From Streptomyces monashensis (GTDB lineage Bacteria; Actinomycetota; Actinomycetes; Streptomycetales; Streptomycetaceae), in assembly GCF_001866665.1 (NCBI RefSeq), contig NZ_MLYO01000019.1:38803-102802 (forward strand): a DNA stretch of 64,000 nucleotides, given 5' to 3'. Below the pieces are notes generated by a model. The model was not told the DNA's origin and did no database searches. It was given only the letters and a program-made list of their open reading frames with translations. A program made the position numbers and the translations under genes. Positions 1-8,129 of the stretch are shown here, in pieces (the stretch's first letter is position 1; every line of letters begins with the position of its first letter).

Positions 1-571
1 CCACGTGCGAGGACATCGCGATCGTGGTGCCGTGCTGGGCGGCGTCCGCCATCAGCGTGCCCATCAGCTCGTGCCGGGCGAGCGGGTCGAGGTCGGCCAT
101 CGGCTCGTCCAGGAGCAGCAGTTCGGGCCGCTTGCCGAGGGCGAGGGCGAGCGCGACGCGGGTGCGCTGGCCGCCGGAGAGCGTGCGGACACGTGCCTCG
201 GGGTCGAGGGCGCCGCCCGCGACGACCCGCTCGGCGACGGCCGCGTCCCAGCGCCCAGGGTTGAGGTCGGCGCCCATGCGCAGCGTCTCGGCGACGGTGA
301 GCTGGGGGTGCAGCGGCTTGTCCTGGGCGACGAAGCCGACCCGGGGGCGGGCCTGCGCCGGGCTGGTGCCGAGCACGGTCAGCCGGCCCTCGGTGGGCGG
401 GAGCAGCCCGGCGGCGAGCGCGAGCAGCGTCGACTTGCCGGCGCCGTTGGGTCCGACGACGGCGCACACCCGTCCGGCGGGCAGCCGGAAGCCGCACTCC
501 CGCAGCGCCCAGCGTCCCCGCCGGCCGAACCGTTTCCCCAGTGCCTCGGCCCTCAGCGCCGTGTCGGTCAT
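1..571 (-). CDS. ABC transporter ATP-binding protein (3' end off the window)
   Basis: ATPase subunit of an ABC transporter, energising an unseen membrane partner at the cytoplasmic face. The first 190 codons are visible: Walker A GPNGAGKST (about residues 40-48), signature LSGGQ (131-135), Walker B LLLLDEP (151-157) and the H-loop histidine (about 189), so only the C-terminal part is missing. The ATG (569-571) overlaps the stop of the upstream GntR gene by four bases (ATGA), so the two are translationally coupled. GntR plus ABC ATPase in this order is the YtrA/YtrB arrangement used for self-regulated ABC exporters. The substrate cannot be told. Confidence 0.9.
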   Translation of the reverse strand, partial: MTDTALRAEALGKRFGRRGRWALRECGFRLPAGRVCAVVGPNGAGKSTLLALAAGLLPPTEGRLTVLGTSPAQARPRVGFVAQDKPLHPQLTVAETLRMGADLNPGRWDAAVAERVVAGGALDPEARVRTLSGGQRTRVALALALGKRPELLLLDEPMADLDPLARHELMGTLMADAAQHGTTIAMSSHV

Positions 572-1068
572 GACGGGTCTCCCTGCGAGTTCGCGGTGTG
601 CTGGGTGTGCTGGGTGTGCTGGGTGTGCTCGGTGTCGCGTCGCGTGCCGTCCGCGGTGACGCGCGTGCCGGGTTCGGCCGCGTGCGCGTCGGGTACGGCG
701 AAGCGCTGGTCGAGTACGGCGGTGAAGAGCGCGGCCACGTCCTCGCGGTCCAGCCCCGCCTCACGCGCCCGGTCCGTCCAGGTCTCCAGCTCGGCGCGGA
801 GCGCGGCGTCGGCGGTCGCGGCGCCGAGCGAGCGCCGGACGAAGGTGCCGAGCCCGCGCCGGGCCTCCACCAGTCCCTCGCGCTCCAGCTCCCGGTACGC
901 CTTCAGGACGGTGTTGGGGTTGATCGCGGTGGCCTCCACGACCTCACGGGCCGTGGGCAGCCGGTCGCCCGGCCGCAGCAGGCCCATGCGCAGGGCCTGC
1001 TTGGTCTGCTGGACGATCTGGACGTAGGTGGCGACCCCGCTGTGCCGGTCGATGCGGTACTCGACCAC
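568..1068 (-). CDS. GntR-family regulator, YtrA type
   Basis: DNA-binding repressor, 166 residues. The winged helix-turn-helix covers about residues 11-75 (LRPGDRLPTAREV...NPNTVLKAYRELEREGLV), followed by only a short C-terminal region, as in the YtrA subgroup that usually controls a linked ABC transporter. It is followed by that transporter's ATPase with an ATGA overlap. The C-terminus ends in a low-complexity HTQ repeat made by four 9-bp DNA units. The start chosen is GTG 1066-1068, with little room for a ribosome site before it. A near-perfect palindrome just upstream is the likely autoregulatory operator. Confidence 0.88.
   Translation of the reverse strand: MVEYRIDRHSGVATYVQIVQQTKQALRMGLLRPGDRLPTAREVVEATAINPNTVLKAYRELEREGLVEARRGLGTFVRRSLGAATADAALRAELETWTDRAREAGLDREDVAALFTAVLDQRFAVPDAHAAEPGTRVTADGTRRDTEHTQHTQHTQHTANSQGDPS
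596..631. repeat. 9-bp tandem repeat, four units
   Basis: Four consecutive copies of GTGTGCTGG (the last is GTGTGCTCG) lie in the 3' end of the GntR gene. They encode a repeated His-Thr-Gln tail on the opposite strand. The repeat is in frame, so length change by slippage would alter only the tail. Confidence 0.85.
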
Positions 1069-1074
1069 GCCCTC

Positions 1075-1110
1075 ACCACTCTTTCACTAATTGAGTAGTG
1101 AAAGGGTGGT
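1075..1110. promoter_or_regulatory. Long palindrome, likely GntR operator
   Basis: The left arm ACCACTCTTTCACTA and right arm TAGTGAAAGGGTGGT (14 of 15 complementary) are separated by ATTGAG. It ends six bases before the GntR start and lies between that gene and the divergent sigma-factor operon, so a bound repressor could affect both directions. YtrA-type regulators are known to bind inverted repeats at their own promoters; binding here is inferred. Confidence 0.7.
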
Positions 1111-1218
1111 GCAAGCCCGGCCGGGAAGTCAAGCGAGGACCTGTAGAACCGACCGAGGATCCGTGGAACCGATCGAGGATCCGTGAACCGATCGCGGGCC
1201 CCGGTCCGATGAGGAGAC

Positions 1219-1761
1219 GTGAGCGAGAAGAGAAGCGACGGGGAGCTGCTGCGGGCCATCGCGGCGGACCGGGACCGGCGCGCCTTCGAGGAGCTGTACC
1301 GGCGCTACGCGCCGTGGCTGACCGCGCGCCTGCGCGGGCGGTGCGCGGACGCCGGGGTCGTCGACGACGTCGTACAGGAGACGTTCCTCGCGATCTGGCG
1401 GGGCGGGGCCCGTTACCGCGAAGAGGGCGATGTGGCGGGGTGGCTGTGGCGGATCGGCTCGCGCCGGCTCATCGACGCGCTGCGCGGCGACGGGGCGCGC
1501 GGGCGGCTGCGGCAGGCACTGGCCCGGTTGCGGCACCGGGACGAGGCGTCCGCCGAGGAACGCGTGCTCGCGGGAGTGGAGCACGGGGACCTCGCGGGCG
1601 CGCTGGTCCGGCTCTCGCCCGAGCTGCGGGCGGTGCTCCAGGCGACGGTCGTCGACGGCCTGTCCACCCGTGAGGCCGCCGTCCTGCTCGGCATCCCGCC
1701 GGGCACGGTCAAGACCCGGGCGATGCGGGCCCGGAAGCAACTGCGGGAGGCACTGGCATGA
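1219..1761 (+). CDS. ECF-family RNA polymerase sigma factor
   Basis: Alternative sigma factor, 180 residues, the usual ECF size. Region 2 is at about residues 22-90 (FEELYRRYAPWL ... VDDVVQETFLAIW) and region 4 at about 125-178 (LSPELRAVL ... STREAAVLLGIPPGTVKTR), with no region 3. The GTG start is preceded by GAGGAG at a good distance. It heads an operon with a zinc-type anti-sigma factor and an ABC transporter, suggesting an envelope or export stress response, but the signal is unknown. The stop overlaps the next ATG (ATGA). Confidence 0.93.
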   Translation: MSEKRSDGELLRAIAADRDRRAFEELYRRYAPWLTARLRGRCADAGVVDDVVQETFLAIWRGGARYREEGDVAGWLWRIGSRRLIDALRGDGARGRLRQALARLRHRDEASAEERVLAGVEHGDLAGALVRLSPELRAVLQATVVDGLSTREAAVLLGIPPGTVKTRAMRARKQLREALA

Positions 1762-1937
1762 CCGGGTCCCTGGACCGAGCGATCGACGAGGGCTCACGGT
1801 GCGTCCGCCGGCCCGGCGGCGACAGGCGGGAGACGAGGGCCGGCACGGCCGGGCGGAGGGCCGGGACCGGGTTCCCGGGCGCAGAGGGCTCGCGGGGTCT
1901 GCCGCGGGGCCGTGACGGGCGGGAGGCGCGCGCATGA
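1758..1937 (+). CDS. Possible 59-residue protein between sigma and anti-sigma genes
   Basis: An open frame of 60 codons whose ATG overlaps the sigma-factor stop (ATGA at 1758-1761) and whose TGA overlaps the anti-sigma ATG (ATGA at 1934-1937). Such exact fitting at both ends is what a real coupled gene shows. The product is very rich in Arg and Gly, with no recognisable domain or membrane segment, and it uses AGG arginine codons that are rare in this genus. It may be a real small regulator, or a translated spacer that only carries ribosomes to the anti-sigma start. I do not recognise it. Confidence 0.4.
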   Translation: MTGSLDRAIDEGSRCVRRPGGDRRETRAGTAGRRAGTGFPGAEGSRGLPRGRDGREARA

Positions 1938-2788
1938 CCTGGCATGTGGCCGAGGACGAGCTGCGGGCCTACGCGCGCGGGGAACTGGCGCCCCCGCTGC
2001 TGTGGTCCGCCGACACGCACCTGACCGGATGCGCCGTCTGCCGGGCGCGGCTCGCCGAGGTCTGGGACCCCGGCGCGCTGGACGCGGCCTGGGAGCGGCT
2101 GGACGCCGAACTGGACGCGCCGCGGCCGGGCCCGTTCGAGCGGCTGCTGGTCCGCTGTGGGGTGGCCGACCACACGGCACGGCTGCTGGCCGCCACGCCG
2201 GTGCTGCGCCGCTCCTGGCTGACGGCGGTGGCGCTGCTGCTGGTGCTGTCGGTGCTGACGGCCCACGGCGTCCACTCGGACACGTTCTTCCTGGCCGTGG
2301 CCCCGCTGCTGCCGCTCGCCGGGGTCGCGCTGTCGTACGGGCCCGCGCTCGATCCGACGTACGAGATGACGGTCGTCGCCCCCGTGCACGGCTTCCGGCT
2401 GCTGATGATCCGTACGGTCGCCGTGCTCGCCGCCGTGCTCGGCCTGTCGGGCCTGGCCACCCTCGCGCTGCCCGGGTACGGGCTCGGTGCGCTCGGCTGG
2501 CTGCTGCCCGCGCTCGCGCTCACCGCGGCCGGGCTCGCGCTCACCCCCCGGCTCGGGCCGGTCGTGGCACCGTCCGCCGTTGGCGGGGGCTGGGTCGTCC
2601 TGCTGCTGGCCGCCCGTGTGCACCAGGGGGGCGGCGCCGGGGCGCTCGTCCCCTTCACCGCGGCCGGCCAGGCGGTGGCGGCCGCGGTCGCCGCCCTCGC
2701 CGCCGCCCTCCTCTTCGCCGCCCGCGACCGCTTCGACCAGTCCCACCAGACCCGCCAGACCCACCAGTCCTTCCGGAGTGCCGCATGA
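1934..2788 (+). CDS. Membrane-bound zinc-binding anti-sigma factor
   Basis: Likely inhibitor of the adjacent ECF sigma factor, 284 residues. The N-terminal cytoplasmic part carries the ZAS signature H-x3-C-x2-C (HLTGCAVC, H29, C33, C36). From about residue 90 onward there are about six hydrophobic segments, which is more than the single span of most anti-sigma factors. This suggests a sensor embedded in the membrane, perhaps touching the ABC permease encoded downstream. It overlaps both neighbours by four bases. Confidence 0.8.
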   Translation: MTWHVAEDELRAYARGELAPPLLWSADTHLTGCAVCRARLAEVWDPGALDAAWERLDAELDAPRPGPFERLLVRCGVADHTARLLAATPVLRRSWLTAVALLLVLSVLTAHGVHSDTFFLAVAPLLPLAGVALSYGPALDPTYEMTVVAPVHGFRLLMIRTVAVLAAVLGLSGLATLALPGYGLGALGWLLPALALTAAGLALTPRLGPVVAPSAVGGGWVVLLLAARVHQGGGAGALVPFTAAGQAVAAAVAALAAALLFAARDRFDQSHQTRQTHQSFRSAA

Positions 2789-3705
2789 CGACCGTCTCCG
2801 CCGCTGTCACCGTCTCCGCCTCCGGGCTGACCCTGCGCTACGGCGCCACCCGTGCCCTCGACGACGTGTCGCTGCGGCTCGGTCGCGGTGTGACCGGGCT
2901 GCTCGGGCCCAACGGGGCCGGAAAGACGACCCTGTTGCGGGTGCTCGCCACCTCCGTGCCGGCCGCTTCGGGCGCGTTCACGGTGCTCGGGCACGACCCG
3001 GCCAGCGCGCACGGCCGCCAGGAGGTGCGGCGCGCGCTGGGCTATCTGCCGCAGACGCCCGGCTTCCATCCCGACTTCACGCCCTTCGAGTTCGTGGACT
3101 ACGTCGCGATCCTCAAGGAGCTGACCGACCGCGCCGCCCGGCACCGGGAGGTGCGCCGGGTGCTGGACGAGGTCGGCCTGGCCGAGGTGCGCGGCAAGCG
3201 GATCAAGAAGCTGTCGGGCGGGATGCGGCAGCGGGTCGCGCTGGCGGCCGCGCTCGTCGGCGACCCCGGGTTCCTGGTGCTGGACGAGCCGACGGTCGGT
3301 CTCGACCCCGAACAGCGCATGCGTTTCCGGGAGTTGATCGCGCAGGCCGGAGAGGGCCGCACCGTGCTGCTGTCCACCCACCAGACCGAGGACGTGGCGA
3401 TGCTCTGCCACCGGGTGCTGGTCATGGCCGGCGGCCGTGTCCGCTTCGACGGCACCCCCGCCGAGCTGGCCGCGCGGGCCGCGGGCCGGGTGTGGCGCAG
3501 TACCGCCCGCGACCCCGGCGCGAAGGCCGGCTGGCGCACCGGCACCGGCGGCTACCGCAACGTCGGCGACCCGCCCGAGGGCGCCGACCTGCTCGAACCC
3601 ACCCTGGAGGACGGCTATCTGCTCACCCTCGACGGCGACCGCGGCGACCGCGGCGACCGCGGCGACCGCGGCGACCATGGCGACCGGGCGGAGGCGACGG
3701 CGTGA
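2785..3705 (+). CDS. ABC transporter ATP-binding protein
   Basis: Cytoplasmic ATPase subunit, 306 residues, of the type paired with ABC-2 export permeases. Walker A GPNGAGKTT (41-49), LSGGM signature (142-146), Walker B FLVLDEP (162-168) and a switch histidine in LLSTHQTED are all intact. The C-terminus ends in a run of Gly-Asp-Arg triplets made by a 9-bp tandem repeat. The ATG overlaps the anti-sigma stop and its own stop overlaps the permease GTG, so the whole operon is coupled. Confidence 0.92.
   Translation: MTTVSAAVTVSASGLTLRYGATRALDDVSLRLGRGVTGLLGPNGAGKTTLLRVLATSVPAASGAFTVLGHDPASAHGRQEVRRALGYLPQTPGFHPDFTPFEFVDYVAILKELTDRAARHREVRRVLDEVGLAEVRGKRIKKLSGGMRQRVALAAALVGDPGFLVLDEPTVGLDPEQRMRFRELIAQAGEGRTVLLSTHQTEDVAMLCHRVLVMAGGRVRFDGTPAELAARAAGRVWRSTARDPGAKAGWRTGTGGYRNVGDPPEGADLLEPTLEDGYLLTLDGDRGDRGDRGDRGDHGDRAEATA
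3634..3687. repeat. 9-bp tandem repeat, six units
   Basis: Six units of GGCGACCGC (two degenerate) encode the Gly-Asp-Arg tail of the ABC ATPase just before its overlap with the permease gene. The unit number is likely variable between strains because any change stays in frame. Confidence 0.85.
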
Positions 3706-5237
3706 CCGCGACCGCCCTCACACAGCAGGCGGCCCCCGCCGTCGCACGCTCCGGCCCCCGGAACTCCTGGGCCGCCGTTCTCGCCCTGGCCGCGTTCGAG
3801 GCCCGGCGCCTGCTCCTGCGGCTGCCCGTGCTGCTGGCCTTCGCCCTCCACGTCACCTGGATCGTGTGGCGCACACTCCAGCCCCGGGACGACTACCCCG
3901 TCCTCCAGGACGCCGACCGCGCCACCCAGGGCGGCCCGCTGCTGGTCGGCCTCGCGGTGCTGCTGTGCGCCAACCGGGCCGTGCTGCGCTCCACACGCCG
4001 GGACACCGAACGCCACTTCGCCGTGCTGACGCTCGGTGTGTGGCGCCGTACGGCCGCGCACGCGCTGTCCGTCGTCCCGCTCGCGCTGCTCACCGCCGTG
4101 GCCGTGACCGCCCAGTTCACCTGGGAGGCGCTCAAGTCCGGTGCGGTCGGCCGGGGTTCGGTGGCCGAGCTGCTGACCGGACCGCTGGCGGTGCTGCTGT
4201 TCGGGGCGGTCGGGGTGCTGCTCGCCCGGCTGGTGACCTCGGCCGTCGCGGCGCCGCTGCTCGTCGTGGTGTTCCTGCTGCTCTTCGTCGGCGGCGCGTT
4301 CCCCTCTTCCGGGCAGGAGACCGGGGCCGTGTGGCTGGACCCGGTGGTCACCACGGCCGGCGCCCACCCGTACCCCTCCGACCTGCTGGGCCGCCCCGCC
4401 GGCTGGCACGCGCTCTACCTCGCCGGGCTGGCCCTGACCGCGGCGCTGCTCGCGGTGCTGGTCTCGGGCGGCCGCCGGAGCCGGGCCGTGCAGGCGGCCT
4501 TCGCCGGTGCGCTGACCCTGGCCGTGCTGGGCGGGGTCGTGCAGACCGGCGGGGTGCCGGCGCGGACGGTCGAGGCCCGTGTCCGAGCCTCGGTCGCTCC
4601 GGAGAAGGAGCAGCGGTGCGTGCGGCGCGGGCAGGTGCGGTACTGCGCCTTCTCCGAGTGGCTGCCCCGCGTCGCCGGCTGGGCGCGGGTCGCGGACCGG
4701 GTGCAGGCCCTCGCGGGCGGCCCCGCCCGGGGGCGCGACCTGCTCGTACGACAGCGGGTGGACGTCCGCGGCGGTCTCCTTGACGACGCCGCGCTCGCCC
4801 CCTCCACCCGCCCCGGCCAGGTGACCGTCGGCACGTCCTGGGGCGGCAACCGGGTGCCGGAGTTCTCCACCGCCGTGGCCGGTGTGCTGGTCGCGGGCGA
4901 CGAGAAGGCGGCGAGCGTGGTGTGCGACGGCCGGATGGTCACGGTGATGTGGCTGTCCCTCGCCTGGCAGTCCGACCCCGAGTCCGCCCTGCGCGGCGTC
5001 CGCCTGGACGACAGCCTCACCGGCTCCGCGATCGTGGTCTCCCGCACCGAGCCCCTGCTCATGACGGCCGGCCAGACCAAGGTCGTCCGCGCCCTGTTCG
5101 ACCGCCCGTTCTACGGCGTCGCCGCCAGGGTCAAGGCCCACTGGGCCGAGCTGACGACCCCGGGGGTCACGACGGTCCGGGCGGCCGAACTGCTGGGCGT
5201 GCGGGCGTCGGTGGGGGCGGACAGGTGCGCGCGGTGA
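3702..5237 (+). CDS. ABC-2 type permease-like membrane protein
   Basis: The 511-residue probable membrane partner of the preceding ATPase. The first half has about six transmembrane helices (for example around residues 45-60, 80-95, 125-145, 165-200, 240-260 and 270-285). The second half is a long hydrophilic, probably extracytoplasmic region containing a Cys pair (CVRRGQVRYC). The GTG start at 3702 overlaps the ATPase stop (GTGA). The permease role is inferred from gene order and topology. Transport substrate unknown. Confidence 0.75.
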   Translation: MTATALTQQAAPAVARSGPRNSWAAVLALAAFEARRLLLRLPVLLAFALHVTWIVWRTLQPRDDYPVLQDADRATQGGPLLVGLAVLLCANRAVLRSTRRDTERHFAVLTLGVWRRTAAHALSVVPLALLTAVAVTAQFTWEALKSGAVGRGSVAELLTGPLAVLLFGAVGVLLARLVTSAVAAPLLVVVFLLLFVGGAFPSSGQETGAVWLDPVVTTAGAHPYPSDLLGRPAGWHALYLAGLALTAALLAVLVSGGRRSRAVQAAFAGALTLAVLGGVVQTGGVPARTVEARVRASVAPEKEQRCVRRGQVRYCAFSEWLPRVAGWARVADRVQALAGGPARGRDLLVRQRVDVRGGLLDDAALAPSTRPGQVTVGTSWGGNRVPEFSTAVAGVLVAGDEKAASVVCDGRMVTVMWLSLAWQSDPESALRGVRLDDSLTGSAIVVSRTEPLLMTAGQTKVVRALFDRPFYGVAARVKAHWAELTTPGVTTVRAAELLGVRASVGADRCAR

Positions 5238-5962
5238 CCCCGGCCCGGGGCTCCCGCCCGGGGGTGCGGCCGAGCCGGGCACTGCCGGGTGCGCGGGTCG
5301 CCGCGGCCCTGGTCGCCCCCGTCTGGCGCACCCTGCCGTGGCGGACGCTCGGTGCGGCCGCGGCGGTGGGGCTGCTGGTGGTCGGGGCCGGCCGGGCGGT
5401 GGGGGCCGGGCCGGTGGAGACCCTGTACGGTCTGCGGGGCGCCGGGCTCGCCCTCGCCCTCGGGGTCGCGTTCCTGCTGGACGACCCCGCCCGGCACACC
5501 ACGGCCCCGGTACCGGTCCGTCGGGCGGTGCGTACGCTCCTGCGGGCCGCGCTCGTGACGCCCGTCGCGGGACTGTGGTGGGCGGCCGTCCTGCTGCTCG
5601 TGCCCGGCACGGTCCGGCCCCCGGCCGGGGACCTCACCCTGGAGACCGGCACCGCCCTGGTCCTCGCCCTCGCCGGGGCCGCCGTCGCCGTACGGTACGG
5701 CGACGCCCCCGAGCCCGGCCGGTCGGTCGCCGCCGCGCTGCTCGGGACCGCCGTCCTCGCCCCCCTGCTGCTGCCCGGCCACTGGGCGCTGTTCGTCCCA
5801 CCGAACGACCCCGGGTGGACCGCGGCCCACGAACGCTGGGCACGGCTCCTGACGGGCGCGGCGGCACTCTGCGCGGCATCACTCCACGAACGCGGCCCCC
5901 ACGGTCAGAGTCGCTCCGTCACGTCTCCGTGCGGTACATCAGGTCCGTCTCGTACGTCGTGA
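5234..5962 (+). CDS. Hydrophobic membrane protein, last gene of the sigma/ABC operon
   Basis: A 242-residue protein with several hydrophobic stretches (GLLVVGAGRAVGAG, ALVTPVAGLWWAAVLLLV, ALVLALAGAAVAV, LLGTAVLAPLLL). It probably forms part of the ABC system as a second membrane subunit. The GTG at 5234 overlaps the upstream stop (GTGA); an in-frame GTG at 5225 is an alternative. Its 3' end overlaps the convergent mshD gene by 44 bases, so the two transcripts are antisense to each other there. Confidence 0.65.
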   Translation: MTPARGSRPGVRPSRALPGARVAAALVAPVWRTLPWRTLGAAAAVGLLVVGAGRAVGAGPVETLYGLRGAGLALALGVAFLLDDPARHTTAPVPVRRAVRTLLRAALVTPVAGLWWAAVLLLVPGTVRPPAGDLTLETGTALVLALAGAAVAVRYGDAPEPGRSVAAALLGTAVLAPLLLPGHWALFVPPNDPGWTAAHERWARLLTGAAALCAASLHERGPHGQSRSVTSPCGTSGPSRTS

Positions 5963-6896
5963 AGCCCAGGCGTTCGTACACCGACACGGCTGCCTGGTTG
6001 TCGGCGTCGACGTAGAGCATCGCCGTCGGCAGACCCTGCGCGGCCAGGTGCCGCAGGCCGATCGTGGTGAGGGACCTGCCGAGGCCGCCGCCCTGTTCGC
6101 CGGGGCGCACGCCGAGGACGTACACCTCGCCGAGCTGTTCCTCCGCGTGCACCTTGGTCCAGTGGAAGCCGACCAACTCGCCGCTCCGCTCGGCGAGGAA
6201 GAAGCCGGCCGGGTCGAACCATGACTCGGCCTTGCGGTCGTCGAGGTCCCGCTGGGTCAGCGAGCCCTGCTCGGGGTGGTGGGCGAAGGCGGCCGCGTTG
6301 ACCGTGAGCCACGCGGTGTCGTCCTTGCCGGGCACGAAGGCGCGCACGCTCACGCCCTCCGGCAGCTTCGGGTCGGGCAGCTCCAGACCGGTCAACGGCC
6401 GCCGCATCTGGCGCAGTTCGCGGAACAGGGTCAGGCCGAGCACCTGGGCCAGATGCCGGGCGGCGGGGTGTCCGCCGTGCGCCCACACCCGCAGCCGCTT
6501 GCCGGACGCGCCGAGCAGGGCGGAGCCGAGCGCCCGGCCGTGTCCGTGCCCGCGGTGCACGGGGTGGACGACGAGTTCGGCGGCCGGCGCCTCCACCGGG
6601 TCGGTGTCCTCCAGCTGGGCGTAGCCCACGAGTTCACCGTCGACGGTCAGCAACAGGTGCGAGACGCCCTCCCGGGCTCCCGCCCGCCGCCCACCGCCAC
6701 CCTCAACGGAGTCGCTACGCGACGCTGTGAAGTTTCGCAGTTGCAGTCGCCCCTGCTCGGACACCGGCTGCTGTCCGTCGGCCCGGACGGCCTCGGCCAG
6801 CAGGTCGAGTACGGCATCGGCCTGGTCCGGGGTGAGCGCGGAGTAGGTCTCGATGGAGCGGGCTGGGAAGGCTCGTACGGTGTCGTCGCTGCTCAT
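5919..6896 (-). CDS. mshD: Mycothiol synthase
   Basis: Acetyl-CoA:Cys-GlcN-Ins acetyltransferase, the last step of mycothiol synthesis, making the main low-molecular-weight thiol of actinobacteria. The 325 residues hold two GNAT folds, as in known MshD: the N-terminal one with LVVHPVHRGHGHGRALGSAL and the C-terminal one with VYVLGVRPGEQGGGLGRSL, ending in the typical YVDADNQAAVSVYERLGF. The start at 6896 (MSSDDTVRAF) was chosen over an upstream extension because homology-like sequence begins there. mshA lies about 43 kb away in the same window. It is convergent with, and overlaps, the ABC operon. Confidence 0.93.
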   Translation of the reverse strand: MSSDDTVRAFPARSIETYSALTPDQADAVLDLLAEAVRADGQQPVSEQGRLQLRNFTASRSDSVEGGGGRRAGAREGVSHLLLTVDGELVGYAQLEDTDPVEAPAAELVVHPVHRGHGHGRALGSALLGASGKRLRVWAHGGHPAARHLAQVLGLTLFRELRQMRRPLTGLELPDPKLPEGVSVRAFVPGKDDTAWLTVNAAAFAHHPEQGSLTQRDLDDRKAESWFDPAGFFLAERSGELVGFHWTKVHAEEQLGEVYVLGVRPGEQGGGLGRSLTTIGLRHLAAQGLPTAMLYVDADNQAAVSVYERLGFTTYETDLMYRTET

Positions 6897-7007
6897 GGGT
6901 ACGAGGGTACGGGGCGAGGGTGGCGAAAGGCGCTGACGGCAGCGAGACGACAACGAAGAGAGAGGTCGCGGTCGTGAGCTTCCACAAGATCGTCCCGGTG
7001 AGGGGGT

Positions 7008-8129
7008 TCAGGTGGTCTTCCGCCGGTCGAACGGGATGGTCGCGAGCGTCGGCAGCAGGCCCGCCCAGAACACGATCCGCGGCACGCCCCGCTCGGCCCA
7101 CGGCACCTGGCTGATCAGCAGCGCGCACAGCATGGCCCACGCGGCCTGGCCGAGCACGATGCGGGGCCAGCGGCGGCGCCGGAGCACGGACCGGAGGTTG
7201 TACCGCACGCCCGTGCGCAGCCGTCGGTAGCGCAGCAGGGCGCCGACGGCCCACAGGGCGCCGACGGGCACGAAGTACCACAGCTGTTGCCCGAGCGGGA
7301 CGGGCAGCTCGCGCGGGGCCTGCCCCTCCTTGGTCCACAGGTCGAGCATGGTGGCGGCGAACCCCAGGCTGAGCACGGCGATCAGGCGCACCCCGCGCAG
7401 CAGCCGGTACGTGGCGTGGTCCAGGCCCTGTTGAAGGGCGGAGGAGTCCGGGGCGACGGCGAGCGCGTCGGCGTAGAGCGCGGCGGCCTCGGCGGCCTTG
7501 ACGCCCGGCGCGGTGGCGGCCTGTCTGGTGTGGTGGGCGAGGGCCTGCGGGTGCCGGGGGTCGCGGCGCAGGATCTCCTGGACCATCTCGTCGACGCGAG
7601 CCTGGTCCTTGGCCATGTCCGCGATGCTCCAGCGCACCTCGTAGGGGAAGACCTCCTCGGGCGCCAACCGTACGGCGGTGAGGGCCAGTTCGTCCGACTC
7701 GCGCAGGTAGCCGGTCAGGGCCTCCTGGGTGACCGTGCCGCCGGAGGGCGTGCGGGTCAGGGAGCGTATGCGCCACAGCCAGTGCCCGAGCAGCGCGTAG
7801 CCGTACCAGTACTGGGGAGCCAGCCGGATGACCTCGCGCAGCGGGGCCTCGGCGTCCACGATGCGGCCGTTGGTCTGGAGGGCGTTCGCGTGCTGGAGGA
7901 GCGCGTCGGGGTGCTCCGGGGCGAGGGCCAGCGCCCGCTCGCTCGCCTCCAGCGCCTCGGCCGGCTCGCCCCCCGCGCGCACGCAGCGGGCGAGCCGGAT
8001 CCAGGCCTCGGCGTCCTCGGGATCCTCTGCGATCCGCCGCCCGAGCAGTGCCTTTGCCTCGTCGTGGCGCCCCAGCTCGTACAGCGCGTCGGCCCGCTCC
8101 AGGGCCGGATGCGGACCGGTGCCGCTCAC
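7008..8129 (-). CDS. TPR membrane protein coupled to the AAA+ ATPase
   Basis: A 373-residue protein. The N-terminal 240 or so residues are tetratricopeptide-type helical repeats (ALYELGRHDEAKALLGRRI, AWIRLARCVRAGGEPAEALEA, ALLQHANALQTNGRIVDAEA). The C-terminal third has about four membrane segments separated by an Arg-rich loop. The GTG start overlaps the AAA+ gene stop (GTGA), so both are made together. A membrane-anchored scaffold or substrate adaptor for the ATPase is a reasonable inference; no function is established. Confidence 0.8.
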   Translation of the reverse strand: MSGTGPHPALERADALYELGRHDEAKALLGRRIAEDPEDAEAWIRLARCVRAGGEPAEALEASERALALAPEHPDALLQHANALQTNGRIVDAEAPLREVIRLAPQYWYGYALLGHWLWRIRSLTRTPSGGTVTQEALTGYLRESDELALTAVRLAPEEVFPYEVRWSIADMAKDQARVDEMVQEILRRDPRHPQALAHHTRQAATAPGVKAAEAAALYADALAVAPDSSALQQGLDHATYRLLRGVRLIAVLSLGFAATMLDLWTKEGQAPRELPVPLGQQLWYFVPVGALWAVGALLRYRRLRTGVRYNLRSVLRRRRWPRIVLGQAAWAMLCALLISQVPWAERGVPRIVFWAGLLPTLATIPFDRRKTT

